From a virus, in IMG/VR virus record IMGVR_UViG_3300032893_000090, positions 1 to 46,819 of that record: a DNA stretch of 46,819 nucleotides. One strand, given 5' to 3'. The notes below the pieces were generated by a model. That model was not told where the DNA came from and did not search any database. It saw only the letters and a program-made list of their open reading frames with translations. Numbering within the stretch: the first letter of the stretch is position 1; every line of letters starts with the position of its first letter. Below are positions 13,847 to 19,826 of the stretch, in pieces. The position numbers were made by a program, and so were the translations under genes.

Positions 13847-14026
13847 TTAGTCGAATAGTACGAACTTAGCTTTCGCCATCGCCATACGACTATTGTTCTC
13901 GATTTCCTCAATCTGCCTTATGGTCTCGTCGCTGAGCTTCCAGCCGAGTCCAGGCGCGTCCTTATCGCAGACGGAACACACGGCATCTTCGCTCAATGGT
14001 CCGTGGCAACAAACGCACCCCTTCAT
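13847..14026 (-). CDS. Minus-array zinc-ribbon microprotein
   Basis: 59 aa. CVCC (4-7) and CSVC (17-20) form a zinc ribbon at the N-terminus. The rest is a helical tail (DETIRQIEEIENNSRMAMAK). TAAAGGAGCC lies at ideal distance. Possibly binds nucleic acid or a host protein. Confidence 0.65.
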   Translation of the reverse strand: MKGCVCCHGPLSEDAVCSVCDKDAPGLGWKLSDETIRQIEEIENNSRMAMAKAKFVLFD

Positions 14027-14037
14027 CGTTGGCTCCT

Positions 14038-14196
14038 TTAACTTTTCGAATTATTGGTGGACCCTCGTGGTGCCCGCCTCACAGTTAGGGCAACATCTCG
14101 CCGCGCCGGTGAGATGGCTGTTCCCGAGGGTCCGCTAATGATCCAAAAGTGGGGAGCCGTAGACTTGCCCAATGTCTGACCCTTGAGAATAATCAC
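14038..14196 (-). CDS. Minus-array gene over an inverted repeat, doubtful
   Basis: 52 aa from a GTG preceded by GGAGCGCACC. Composition is less protein-like toward the end. The DNA carries nested inverted repeats (GGACCCTCG 14059-14067 with CGAGGGTCC 14125-14133; CATCTC 14094-14099 with GAGATG 14111-14116). Another frame encodes a CCPNC knuckle but has no start codon. The segment may be structured RNA, a frameshifted zinc gene, or this product. Confidence 0.35.
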   Translation of the reverse strand: MIILKGQTLGKSTAPHFWIISGPSGTAISPARRDVALTVRRAPRGSTNNSKS

Positions 14197-14205
14197 GGTG
14201 CGCTC

Positions 14206-14358
14206 CTATTGCTTGGCCAGCTTGGCGAGGACTTCCCGATCATCCTCCATAACTTTGCGCGCGACGGCGATCTGCCACATCTCGTTGCACTGACGACAAC
14301 CGCATGTTGGCGGACGCCTCGCTTGATACCGATCGGCGTATGTGCATTTCTCGCGCAT
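14206..14358 (-). CDS. Minus-array zinc-finger-like microprotein
   Basis: 50 aa. Cysteines at 5, 20, 22 and 25 (CTYA...TCGCRQC) could bind zinc. The C-terminal half is a charged helix. AAAAGGAGCGC precedes the ATG at 14358. Function unknown. Confidence 0.6.
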   Translation of the reverse strand: MREKCTYADRYQARRPPTCGCRQCNEMWQIAVARKVMEDDREVLAKLAKQ

Positions 14359-14370
14359 CACGCGCTCCTT

Positions 14371-14463
14371 TTACATTGGGCCAAGGATCAGACGCGCGCC
14401 AAGGCCGAGACCACCGCAGGATAACCCGATCAGAACCAAGCCTAACCAGACATTCCAGGGCAC
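14371..14463 (-). CDS. Minus-array 30-residue membrane peptide
   Basis: Starts at a GTG after TAGGAGCCCGTC. One hydrophobic helix with a lipobox-like LSCG (residues 14-17) and a small glycine-rich region. The stop TAA merges into the next Shine-Dalgarno (TAAAAGGAG). Too short for family assignment. Confidence 0.45.
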   Translation of the reverse strand: MPWNVWLGLVLIGLSCGGLGLGARLILGPM

Positions 14464-14472
14464 GACGGGCTC

Positions 14473-14565
14473 CTATTCTACACCCCAAAACCACAGCCCA
14501 ACTTTGAGACAGTAGCAGGCGGGATGAGGACAGTTTCGTTTTGCGCAAAATGGGTGACCCATCAT
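14473..14565 (-). CDS. Minus-array cysteine-rich 30-residue peptide
   Basis: HPFCAKRNCPHPACYCLKVG contains four cysteines and two histidines in 20 residues, a likely metal-binding knot. It is followed by a short aromatic end (GLWFWGVE). TAGGAGCCG precedes the double ATG start. Function unknown. Confidence 0.5.
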   Translation of the reverse strand: MMGHPFCAKRNCPHPACYCLKVGLWFWGVE

Positions 14566-14571
14566 CGGCTC

Positions 14572-14715
14572 CTATTGCTCCGGGTGACGGTTTTCAGGTG
14601 TGATCTTGGAAACGAGATCGTCTAGTCCCTTGTCGTTTCGCGTCATCCACGCCGCAACCGCCATCGCCAGTAGCGGCGTTCCAAGTAGGAGAGGAATTAC
14701 TAGCCAATCTGACAT
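14572..14715 (-). CDS. Minus-array small membrane protein
   Basis: 47 aa. One transmembrane helix near the N-terminus (DWLVIPLLLGTPLLAMAVAA) is followed by a polar tail. TAAAAGGAGCGCATCA immediately precedes the ATG, the best example of this array's linker. Function unknown. Confidence 0.6.
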   Translation of the reverse strand: MSDWLVIPLLLGTPLLAMAVAAWMTRNDKGLDDLVSKITPENRHPEQ

Positions 14716-14728
14716 TGATGCGCTCCTT

Positions 14729-14944
14729 TTACATCATATCGCCAGACTCAGTCCGACCCTTGCGCCAATCGTCCGGCAATAACCTATCCGGGATCGTATC
14801 GTGCGCCACCTTATCGGCAAAGAAATAGAGATCACAGCAGATCGTCTCGCCGTCACAGCCTTTGTGTAGATACCAGGAAATAAGTTCGCTCAATGCTTCA
14901 TCGAAATGGAGCAACGGCCTCCCCACGCAGTCAGTCTTGAACAT
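14729..14944 (-). CDS. Minus-array hypothetical protein
   Basis: 71 aa, acidic. The middle has two adjacent cysteines (CDGETICCDLYFFADK). ATAGGAG lies six bases before the ATG at 14944, and the upstream gene's TAG is part of that Shine-Dalgarno. No family recognised. Confidence 0.6.
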   Translation of the reverse strand: MFKTDCVGRPLLHFDEALSELISWYLHKGCDGETICCDLYFFADKVAHDTIPDRLLPDDWRKGRTESGDMM

Positions 14945-14953
14945 CACGGTCTC

Positions 14954-15223
14954 CTATCGATCTGCCTTGCGCTTACGGTGGGCCGCGCGCTTGGCGATAA
15001 CTTGTTCATTGTGACGCGCTTCGGCAAGGATTTCGTTGTCAGGTCGGCGCGCTTTTCCGAGACGCAAGGCTTCTTCCGCCTCCGGCAATACCGATTCAAG
15101 GCCCCACGCAACGAGTTCCGAGATTGTGAAGCGCGGGCGCAGGCCGGGAGCCGTTACCTTATCCACGCGGGCCGCCAGCTTAGGTGATATCCTAGCCGCG
15201 ACAATTCGTAATTTATCTGCCAT
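14954..15223 (-). CDS. Ribbon-helix-helix regulator heading the minus array
   Basis: 89 aa. Residues 4-52 read as an RHH fold: strand (LRIVAARISP), helix (KLAARVDKVTA), strand-helix (RFTISELVAWGLESVLPEAE). The tail is strongly basic (AAHRKRKADR). It is the first gene of the minus array and shares its start region with a 13-base palindrome next to the plus-array promoter, so it may control both arrays. The ATG at 15223 is preferred because the longer frame runs through the promoter region. Confidence 0.65.
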   Translation of the reverse strand: MADKLRIVAARISPKLAARVDKVTAPGLRPRFTISELVAWGLESVLPEAEEALRLGKARRPDNEILAEARHNEQVIAKRAAHRKRKADR

Positions 15224-15228
15224 GCAAA

Positions 15229-15241
15229 CGTGTTTAACACG
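15229..15241. promoter_or_regulatory. Palindromic operator candidate between the arrays
   Basis: CGTGTT-T-AACACG, perfect 6+6 dyad. It lies six bases from the start of the RHH gene and two bases from the -35 box of the plus-array promoter, so a protein bound here would affect both directions. Confidence 0.5.
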
Positions 15242-15242
15242 C

Positions 15243-15270
15243 TTGACAAAAGGATGCAATAGGGTATAGT
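15243..15270 (+). promoter_or_regulatory. Strong host-type promoter of the plus array
   Basis: TTGACA (15243-15248), 16-base spacer, TATAGT (15265-15270): close to the sigma-70 consensus. Transcription would run into the plus array after a leader with a small stem-loop: GGCGCG (15294-15299) pairs with CGCGCC (15323-15328), with an inner GGGC-GGAA-GCCC hairpin. Confidence 0.65.
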
Positions 15271-15348
15271 TAGTCAATTGCTAGGGAATGAACGGCGCGC
15301 TCCTAGCCTTGGGCGGAAGCCCCGCGCCAAACGCTAAAGGCCCGTCAT

Positions 15349-15432
15349 ATGAACCTGCTTGACCTGTCAGCAGAGTGCCACACAGTACAGACAGGTAGCT
15401 TCGGCCGAAGCTATGCTGTGTGGCCGATATAA
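15349..15432 (+). CDS. 27-residue leader peptide of the plus array
   Basis: First open frame behind the linker CGCTAAAGGCCCGTCATATG. The product (MNLLDLSAECHTVQTGSFGR and seven more) matches nothing I know. The DNA under it is so rich in inverted repeats that the translation may serve a leader or attenuation function rather than make a working protein. Confidence 0.4.
   Translation: MNLLDLSAECHTVQTGSFGRSYAVWPI
15361..15423 (+). ncRNA. Structured RNA / possible pseudoknot in plus-array leader
   Basis: Three pairings overlap: ACCTGTC (15362-15368) with GACAGGT (15390-15396); CCACACAG (15378-15385) with CTGTGTGG (15416-15423); and an 18-base perfect palindrome TAGCTTCGG-CCGAAGCTA (15396-15413). 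The first two interlock, so they form a pseudoknot or exclude one another, as in a switch. Confidence 0.4.
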
Positions 15433-15450
15433 CGCGAAAGGCCCGGTTCA

Positions 15451-15651
15451 ATGGATGACCTGCATAACAAGATCGAGCACGAGCTAGACGAGTTGATGCT
15501 CGGCGCAGAGAACTACTTTGGTGCGGTCAACCCAAAACGGCAAGGTCACATACGATGCGCGCTAGACCGGATCATGAGCCATGTCCGTACTGCGGAGGCG
15601 ACGAGTCAGGCTGCGACTTCGACTGGCGCATCGATGAATGCTCGCAAATGA
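15451..15651 (+). CDS. Plus-array hypothetical protein
   Basis: 66 aa. GCGAAAGGCCCGGTTCA precedes the ATG, a variant of the plus-array linker. The N-terminal half is helical and acidic (LHNKIEHELDELMLGAENYF). The last 32 codons overlap the zinc-ribbon gene in another frame and look less constrained. Confidence 0.55.
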   Translation: MDDLHNKIEHELDELMLGAENYFGAVNPKRQGHIRCALDRIMSHVRTAEATSQAATSTGASMNARK

Positions 15652-15746
15652 ACAGGAGCGGGTACCAGCTCCCTAGGACGGCGGTCGCCAAGAAATCAGG
15701 ACGGCCTGATGTACCGCGACCGTCGTTCGCTACCCCCAAACGCTAA
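15555..15746 (+). CDS. Plus-array zinc-ribbon microprotein, overlapping frame
   Basis: 63 aa. EPCPYCGGDESGCDFDWRID carries a CPYC knuckle and further cysteines, a recognisable small phage zinc ribbon. Starts inside the preceding gene (97-base overlap). AAGG is about ten bases before the ATG. It ends in ...TPKR-stop followed by the standard array linker. Confidence 0.55.
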   Translation: MRARPDHEPCPYCGGDESGCDFDWRIDECSQMNRSGYQLPRTAVAKKSGRPDVPRPSFATPKR

Positions 15747-15756
15747 AGGCCCGTCA

Positions 15757-15948
15757 ATGGCGACAGACCATGAAATGAGAATGGAAGCCTTGCGGCTCTA
15801 TGAAAAAAACGAAAAACTGCGCGCCGAGGTCGAGCACTTGCGCGAAAATCTAAACGAAATTCACCGGCTATCGCAGGTATCAAATCAAGATGCGTGGCAT
15901 ACTTTAGACGCCATTCGTGTCTTAGCTGAATATGCACTCAAACGCTAA
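15757..15948 (+). CDS. Plus-array coiled-coil protein
   Basis: 63 aa. A continuous heptad-like helix (MRMEALRLYEKNEKLRAEVE...LRENLNEIHRL) suggests a dimeric coiled coil. The start is the ATG directly behind CGCTAAAGGCCCGTCA; a longer frame upstream overlaps the zinc gene. Its C-terminal KR-stop is itself part of the next linker. Confidence 0.65.
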   Translation: MATDHEMRMEALRLYEKNEKLRAEVEHLRENLNEIHRLSQVSNQDAWHTLDAIRVLAEYALKR

Positions 15949-15960
15949 AGGCCCCTACAA

Positions 15961-16137
15961 ATGAAAACTTATCGGTTGCGCAAGGGTGGCTGGCTCTATG
16001 ATGAAACCGGGGTCCGAGTTTCTTACTATGGCCGCGAATTGCGTTTTGAGACAGCTCAAGAAGCCGAATCCTTCCTGGTAAAAATTCCAGAATTGGACGG
16101 GAAGGTTGTTGACGCTAGGCGCACCCAACCGAGCTAG
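15961..16137 (+). CDS. Plus-array small beta-rich protein
   Basis: 58 aa. CGCTAAAGGCCCCTACAA precedes the ATG. Residues 1-30 read as beta hairpins (YRLRKGGWLYDETGVRVSYY) and 33-42 as a helix (TAQEAESFLV). No family recognised. Confidence 0.6.
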   Translation: MKTYRLRKGGWLYDETGVRVSYYGRELRFETAQEAESFLVKIPELDGKVVDARRTQPS

Positions 16138-16147
16138 GTGTTTTCCG

Positions 16148-16300
16148 ATGGTCGGATATATGACGGCGCTCGAAATGGATCAACAGCGAGCCAAGGTGCG
16201 GAGGCTGGAAACTGAGATCGAACGACTGCGCGCCGAGCTAGAACAGGTCAAGAAGGAACGTCAAATGTACTACAATGCCCTGTACCAAGGTAAGTGCTAA
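16148..16300 (+). CDS. Plus-array coiled-coil protein
   Basis: 50 aa. A leucine-zipper-like helix (KVRRLETEIERLRAELEQVK) fills most of the product. The upstream linker is degenerate here (CTAGGTGTTTTCCG). MTALEMDQQ, starting six codons later... an in-frame ATG at 16160, is an alternative start. Confidence 0.6.
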   Translation: MVGYMTALEMDQQRAKVRRLETEIERLRAELEQVKKERQMYYNALYQGKC

Positions 16301-16311
16301 AGGCCCCCCTG

Positions 16312-16503
16312 ATGGACCCGGAAACCAGACTTGAGTTGATCTCGGCCCTAGCCTCTGACAAGGCATGGGATGCCGTCGTGCTGGTCGGACAGTCCTTGTT
16401 GGACGAATACTACCCGGCAACGGTGTTCGATGGCTCATCTGGCGATAGCGGTCCTGAATACGTGGTTGCGCTACGAAACGCGCTAAAGCGCATCAAGGAA
16501 TAG
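16312..16503 (+). CDS. Plus-array hypothetical protein
   Basis: 63 aa. TGCTAAAGGCCCCCCTG precedes the ATG. Helical N-terminus (RLELISALASDKAWDAVVLV), then a more polar loop and a basic C-terminal helix. No family recognised. Confidence 0.6.
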   Translation: MDPETRLELISALASDKAWDAVVLVGQSLLDEYYPATVFDGSSGDSGPEYVVALRNALKRIKE

Positions 16504-16512
16504 GCCCCGATC

Positions 16513-16659
16513 ATGTCCAAGCAGGACGACGAATATAACCGCTGGTGGAATTCGCTGTCAGAAGCTGACCGCAAGATGATCAGCGCGGCGTGGGAGCGCC
16601 ACAAGGCCGCCGAGCCAAAGGGTGGGCAAGATCGGCCAAAAGATCGGCCAACGGATTAG
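16513..16659 (+). CDS. Plus-array small tryptophan-rich protein
   Basis: 48 aa. The linker is AGGAATAGGCCCCGATC. A helical core with paired tryptophans (YNRWWNSLSEADRKMISAAW) is followed by a repeated DRPKDRP tail. Function unknown. Confidence 0.55.
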   Translation: MSKQDDEYNRWWNSLSEADRKMISAAWERHKAAEPKGGQDRPKDRPTD

Positions 16660-16674
16660 CAAAAGGCCCGTCAT

Positions 16675-16872
16675 ATGATCTGGAACCAGATATCGAGCGC
16701 ACCTGCACGCCAAGAGGTTCTTGTATTTGACGACGGCATAATTTGCGTGGCCAGAATGGAGCCGGATATTTGGGATGAAAATGATGAGCCGATATGGATC
16801 GTTGGCTATGGTGCCGAATACGGCCCCAAGCCGTCTCATTGGATGCCGCTACCCGATCCGCCCGAACGCTAA
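16675..16872 (+). CDS. DUF551-like small phage protein
   Basis: 65 aa. The pattern of a tryptophan start (MIWNQISSAPARQEVLVFDD), a central strand (IICVARME) and the terminal HWMPLPDPPE matches the DUF551 family, common in phages and of unknown function. AAAAGGCCCGTCAT lies before the ATG. The C-terminal ER-stop merges into the next linker. Confidence 0.65.
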   Translation: MIWNQISSAPARQEVLVFDDGIICVARMEPDIWDENDEPIWIVGYGAEYGPKPSHWMPLPDPPER

Positions 16873-16880
16873 AGGCCCGC

Positions 16881-17051
16881 ATGTCTTACCCAACGACACT
16901 CGATGAGGTTCTGGCACTGCGCTCTGAAATCCGGGAGCTACGCGCTAAGAACGAACGGCTGAGCCGCGAGAACAAGATGTTGCGGGCCGCCTTGGATGAA
17001 CTACACGCAGATACCCTAATCGCGATTGACCGAGAACTCGGAAAGCAATAA
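16881..17051 (+). CDS. Plus-array leucine-zipper protein
   Basis: 56 aa. LRSEIRELRAKNERLSRENK with leucine/asparagine spacing is a strong coiled coil. CGCTAAAGGCCCGC precedes the ATG. It could pair with the other coiled-coil products of this array (inference). Confidence 0.6.
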   Translation: MSYPTTLDEVLALRSEIRELRAKNERLSRENKMLRAALDELHADTLIAIDRELGKQ

Positions 17052-17058
17052 GCCCGTC

Positions 17059-17142
17059 ATGTCCGAGGCGTGGCGATGGAACATGATGTGTCTAGTGGTG
17101 GCGGCAGTCGAAGTCATCATCGTGTGTGGCTTAATCAGGTGA
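17059..17142 (+). CDS. 27-residue membrane peptide ending the plus array
   Basis: SEAWRWNMMCLVVAAVEVII forms one hydrophobic helix with a short end. AATAAGCCCGTC precedes the ATG, a weak version of the linker. It ends one base before a hairpin terminator. Confidence 0.45.
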   Translation: MSEAWRWNMMCLVVAAVEVIIVCGLIR

Positions 17143-17158
17143 ACGAGTCGGTACTCGT
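17143..17158. terminator. Compact bidirectional terminator hairpin
   Basis: ACGAGT-CGGT-ACTCGT, a perfect six-base-pair stem, exactly fills the 16 bases between the stop of the plus array and the stop of the minus late operon. The downstream T content is low, so it may only punctuate the converging transcripts. Confidence 0.4.
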
Positions 17159-17416
17159 CTATTTGCACGCGTCGGATGCGAGCTTGGCATAGCCGGCGAC
17201 ATCATCCCAATGATCTTTGAAATTTGCCTGCCCCGAAAGGATGCGGGACAATTTTAATGCAATCTGGTCTAGTGCCTCGCGATGCTCGGCTTTCATGGTC
17301 GCGTATCCGGCCCCATCCGACTGCATAATTGACTTAAGCGCCTGCGAGAAATGTGCATTCATAGCAAATGAACCGTGGGTTTTTCCTCGCTCATTGAGCA
17401 GCGCCTCAGTCGTCAT
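17159..17416 (-). CDS. DUF6378-like phage protein
   Basis: 85 aa. NERGKTHGSFAMNAHFSQAL (about 7-26), REALDQIALKLSRILSG (about 46-62) and DHWDDVAGYAKLA (about 68-80) follow the pattern of the DUF6378 phage family (function unknown). It is the last gene of the late operon. Its start overlaps the end of the preceding gene by 11 bases. Confidence 0.65.
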   Translation of the reverse strand: MTTEALLNERGKTHGSFAMNAHFSQALKSIMQSDGAGYATMKAEHREALDQIALKLSRILSGQANFKDHWDDVAGYAKLASDACK

Positions 17417-17615
17417 ATCGGTCCCTCGGGATGGTCGGCTCGCAGCCGCATTGCCACTCCATCAACACAGCATGTTCTCCGTGATGCGTGTGTATCAATG
17501 CCCTGGTCGGAACCCAGCCTAACCTCAAGTAGTTTTCAACCGCGAATTTCGGCGCGTAGCAGTAGACAAGCGCGTATCGCGACGGCGCCGGTTTTTCGGT
17601 CTTTTCTTCTTGCAT
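17406..17615 (-). CDS. DUF1737-like small protein
   Basis: 69 aa. RYALVYCYAPKFAVENYLRL followed by GWVPTRALIHTHHGEHAVLM resembles the strand-helix-strand-strand layout of DUF1737-type proteins, whose function is unknown. The ATG at 17615 lacks a strong Shine-Dalgarno. It lies at the end of the late operon. Confidence 0.5.
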   Translation of the reverse strand: MQEEKTEKPAPSRYALVYCYAPKFAVENYLRLGWVPTRALIHTHHGEHAVLMEWQCGCEPTIPRDRYDD

Positions 17616-17686
17616 CGCGACTTTTCATCCTGGGAACCGCCACCGCCACTCAAATTAAGTAGATCGTCATCATCCAGCTTATGCAT
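17525..17686 (-). CDS. Small basic protein overlapping two genes, doubtful
   Basis: 53 aa. Acidic start (MHKLDDDDLLNLSGGGGSQD) and a very basic tail (RCKKKRPKNRRRR). Its ATG overlaps the phosphoesterase stop, which favours coupling, but the second half overlaps the DUF1737-like gene in another frame. It is either a real microprotein or the displaced N-terminus of its neighbour. Confidence 0.3.
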   Translation of the reverse strand: MHKLDDDDLLNLSGGGGSQDEKSRCKKKRPKNRRRRDTRLSTATRRNSRLKTT

Positions 17687-18731
17687 CGTCTTTGCCCTCG
17701 GCTCGCCGACCGCGCTTCCACGTCAGGAATTCGGCCGCCTCTGCCAGATCGGAAAAGCAACGAATGTAAGTCGGCCCTTCGGCGGAAGGATCAACGATAG
17801 CCGCCACAGTTGCCCCGTGGCGCTGGCTACCGTATCCCAATCGATCAGCGTAACTATCAATGAACTTGTAGCCTCGGACGCGCACGAGCCAATAGTTGAA
17901 GCCGCGTTGCGCATTCTCGCCCTCCACGATCTCCCATTCATGACGATGCCCGGCCACAAATATATCGGCCTGGTCCCAAAGCATTGCCGCCTTTGTTGGA
18001 CCGTGCGATTTGTTCCAGATCGATCGGCCAGGGAAATCATGCGCGGCATGTATGCGGACGCGGCGGCCATTCGGAAAGCTGACTTGAAAGCGCGCCTGCC
18101 AATCCAACACGGGGACAAGGGGCCGGGCATTCGCCTTGATCAGATACGGCCCGTCGCCCCATGCATCGTGATTGCCAAGAATGTGACACAACCATCTAAT
18201 GTCGCAATCTTTGAGCAAATACTTGGCGAGCTTCCAGGCTTGCTTTTTGCTCATTTCCTGATCGGCGTAGAGCCGTTCTAGCCGGCCGATCCAATTGTCC
18301 GTAAGATCGCCCATGTTTGTCGCGTAGAGACCGGGCGTTGTCTCGAGCAATCCGATGTGCTCACGCAGGAGTGGCCAGTTGCAGCCATTGTTGTCGATGT
18401 GCGGATCTCCGACAAACGCGATGCCGATCGGCAGATTTGACTTGATCTTGATATTGAACCACTGCTGCGCTTCCCGTGCGGCCAGGTGCGTCTGAAAGCG
18501 CGCGCTTGCCTGCTCGATTAACTGTTCGGCGGGTAGTTCGCTCGACGGCAGATCGGGGTATTGTATTTCGGGCGAATGAATTCCGCGCTGGACTGCTAAT
18601 TTCAAACGATGGCGCAGTGTGGCCGGTTCAATGCCAAGCTCCCTGGCCGTGGACAATATTTTTTTGTCTAAGCGATTGAGCGTAGCAATCGTTTTGCGGA
18701 GCTCATCGTCGGAAAGCGGTCGTGGCGACAT
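17679..18731 (-). CDS. Calcineurin-like metallophosphoesterase with N-terminal HTH
   Basis: 350 aa. Residues 5-50 are a helix-turn-helix (LSTARELGIEPATLRHRLKL). The phosphoesterase core follows with D-x-H at 109-111 (GDPHID), GD at 141-142, GNHD at 186-189, a later histidine (AAHDF, about 231) and GHRHEW at 261-266: the full metal-binding set of calcineurin-like enzymes. It probably cleaves phosphodiesters in nucleic acid or nucleotides. In the late operon after the lysis genes, a DNA-related role is likely but unproven. Confidence 0.8.
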   Translation of the reverse strand: MSPRPLSDDELRKTIATLNRLDKKILSTARELGIEPATLRHRLKLAVQRGIHSPEIQYPDLPSSELPAEQLIEQASARFQTHLAAREAQQWFNIKIKSNLPIGIAFVGDPHIDNNGCNWPLLREHIGLLETTPGLYATNMGDLTDNWIGRLERLYADQEMSKKQAWKLAKYLLKDCDIRWLCHILGNHDAWGDGPYLIKANARPLVPVLDWQARFQVSFPNGRRVRIHAAHDFPGRSIWNKSHGPTKAAMLWDQADIFVAGHRHEWEIVEGENAQRGFNYWLVRVRGYKFIDSYADRLGYGSQRHGATVAAIVDPSAEGPTYIRCFSDLAEAAEFLTWKRGRRAEGKDDA

Positions 18732-18738
18732 GCCCGCC

Positions 18739-19056
18739 TCAGTGCAGCAATTTGGCGATCACCGCACCGATGGCGCCGCTCATCATTCCGACGAGCGCCA
18801 TCAACGCAGCGTGTATTGCACCAATGCCGCCCTGCTGGCGGTTCTTTGTCTGCTCAAGTTCTCGGATTGCTTCCCATGCGCGGCGCTGATCCTCCGCAAG
18901 ACGATCATTTGCTTTGCGGAGATCGGCAATCTGTTCGCGTTTGAGATCCGTGATTTCCTCTTTGATCAGGTTCTCGAGCCGGGCAACGCTCTGCACAAGC
19001 GTCTCGATCGCCAATTCCATCCGCTGCACGCGGCCTGGCTCCGCGTGGTCTGTCAT
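18739..19056 (-). CDS. Coiled-coil protein with C-terminal membrane helix
   Basis: 105 aa. Residues 12-72 form a long coiled coil (ENLIKEEITDLKREQIADLR). Residues 78-105 are a hydrophobic tail anchor (AALMALVGMMSGAIGAVIAK). It follows the holin-like gene by four bases. Such proteins in lysis cassettes may be inner-membrane lysis factors or spanin-like parts, though spanins anchor N-terminally. Role inferred from position. Confidence 0.6.
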   Translation of the reverse strand: MTDHAEPGRVQRMELAIETLVQSVARLENLIKEEITDLKREQIADLRKANDRLAEDQRRAWEAIRELEQTKNRQQGGIGAIHAALMALVGMMSGAIGAVIAKLLH

Positions 19057-19060
19057 GTGC

Positions 19061-19228
19061 CTATTCCGGGACGAAAACAGCGAGCAGGCCGCCCAGCGCA
19101 ATGCAGCCCGCAACGATTGCCGCGGATTGATCGGCGCTGACATGATACGCGGCCAGCAACGCGGCCAGGCCGGCGTATGAGCTCGGCTCTTTCAGCCGAG
19201 CAATGAGGTAGTGGATGAGGGGTTTCAT
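19061..19228 (-). CDS. Holin-like small membrane protein
   Basis: 55 aa. Two hydrophobic segments (about 19-28 and 34-53, SYAGLAALLAAYHVSADQSA, then IVAGCIALGGLLAVFVPE) with a basic N-terminus. The size, topology and place next to the endolysin genes fit a holin. The start ATG overlaps the preceding stop. Confidence 0.6.
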   Translation of the reverse strand: MKPLIHYLIARLKEPSSYAGLAALLAAYHVSADQSAAIVAGCIALGGLLAVFVPE

Positions 19229-19614
19229 TTGATCCCCAATGCATTGAGAACGGTTGTCAGGCGAGTGCCCCAAACCTGGGTCAGTTGAGTGAAGCCTGCC
19301 TCGAGCTCCGCAACGGCACTATTCCCGGCGAGGCCGGAATTGACCATGACGGTCACGATACCAAGCGCAGCCTGCAACGCCAAAACACCGGCGGCCGGAA
19401 TACCAAGCTGGGGCGCGATTTGGATCAGCGTCGAAAGAATACCTTCCTCGACGGCCGCGTTCGAGTTGATGTATGTGGCCAATGCCTGCGCATCAGCCTC
19501 AATGATAGGAACCTGCGCCTTGATGTCGGCAACGATCTTCGATGCGGTGCCAAAGTTGATACCACCTTGAAAATCCTGCTCGATATGGTGGATAAAGTCC
19601 GTTAGCTGGCTCAT
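19225..19614 (-). CDS. Hypothetical lysis-region protein
   Basis: 129 aa. An acidic helical N-terminal half and a hydrophobic C-terminal half (LSTLIQIAPQLGIPAAGVLA, then ALGIVTVMVN) that may insert in membranes. ATGA-type overlaps on both sides place it firmly in the lysis operon. It could assist the holin. No family recognised. Confidence 0.65.
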   Translation of the reverse strand: MSQLTDFIHHIEQDFQGGINFGTASKIVADIKAQVPIIEADAQALATYINSNAAVEEGILSTLIQIAPQLGIPAAGVLALQAALGIVTVMVNSGLAGNSAVAELEAGFTQLTQVWGTRLTTVLNALGIK

Positions 19615-19826
19615 TGCTGTGCCTCCTTGATGATCTTTTGCAGAACGGGGAAAAACCGCGGCCACGCCGCGATCAGCCTGGCCTGGTGCTTGTTCCAGAT
19701 CGGCGTAATCGCTGCCGTAAGCTCGGCGAAGAAAGCGGCGTACTCCGGCACGTCGCGCTCGAGCTCGCCTTGATATTGAAGCGCCACACCTGTAACCCGA
19801 CAGATCTTCCCGAGGATCGACCACAT
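19611..19826 (-). CDS. Hypothetical small lysis-region protein
   Basis: 71 aa. Amphipathic helices (AAFFAELTAAITPIWNKHQA). The ATG at 19826 overlaps the endolysin TGA (TGATG), which decides the start over a longer upstream frame. Function unknown. Confidence 0.6.
   Translation of the reverse strand: MWSILGKICRVTGVALQYQGELERDVPEYAAFFAELTAAITPIWNKHQARLIAAWPRFFPVLQKIIKEAQQ

Noticed and set aside
15331-17058. Regularly repeated AAAGGCCCGTCA words that look like a CRISPR-style repeat series
   Set aside because: Each copy combines a stop codon, ribosome site and start codon. Intervals vary and contain open frames, so these are gene linkers and not CRISPR repeats.
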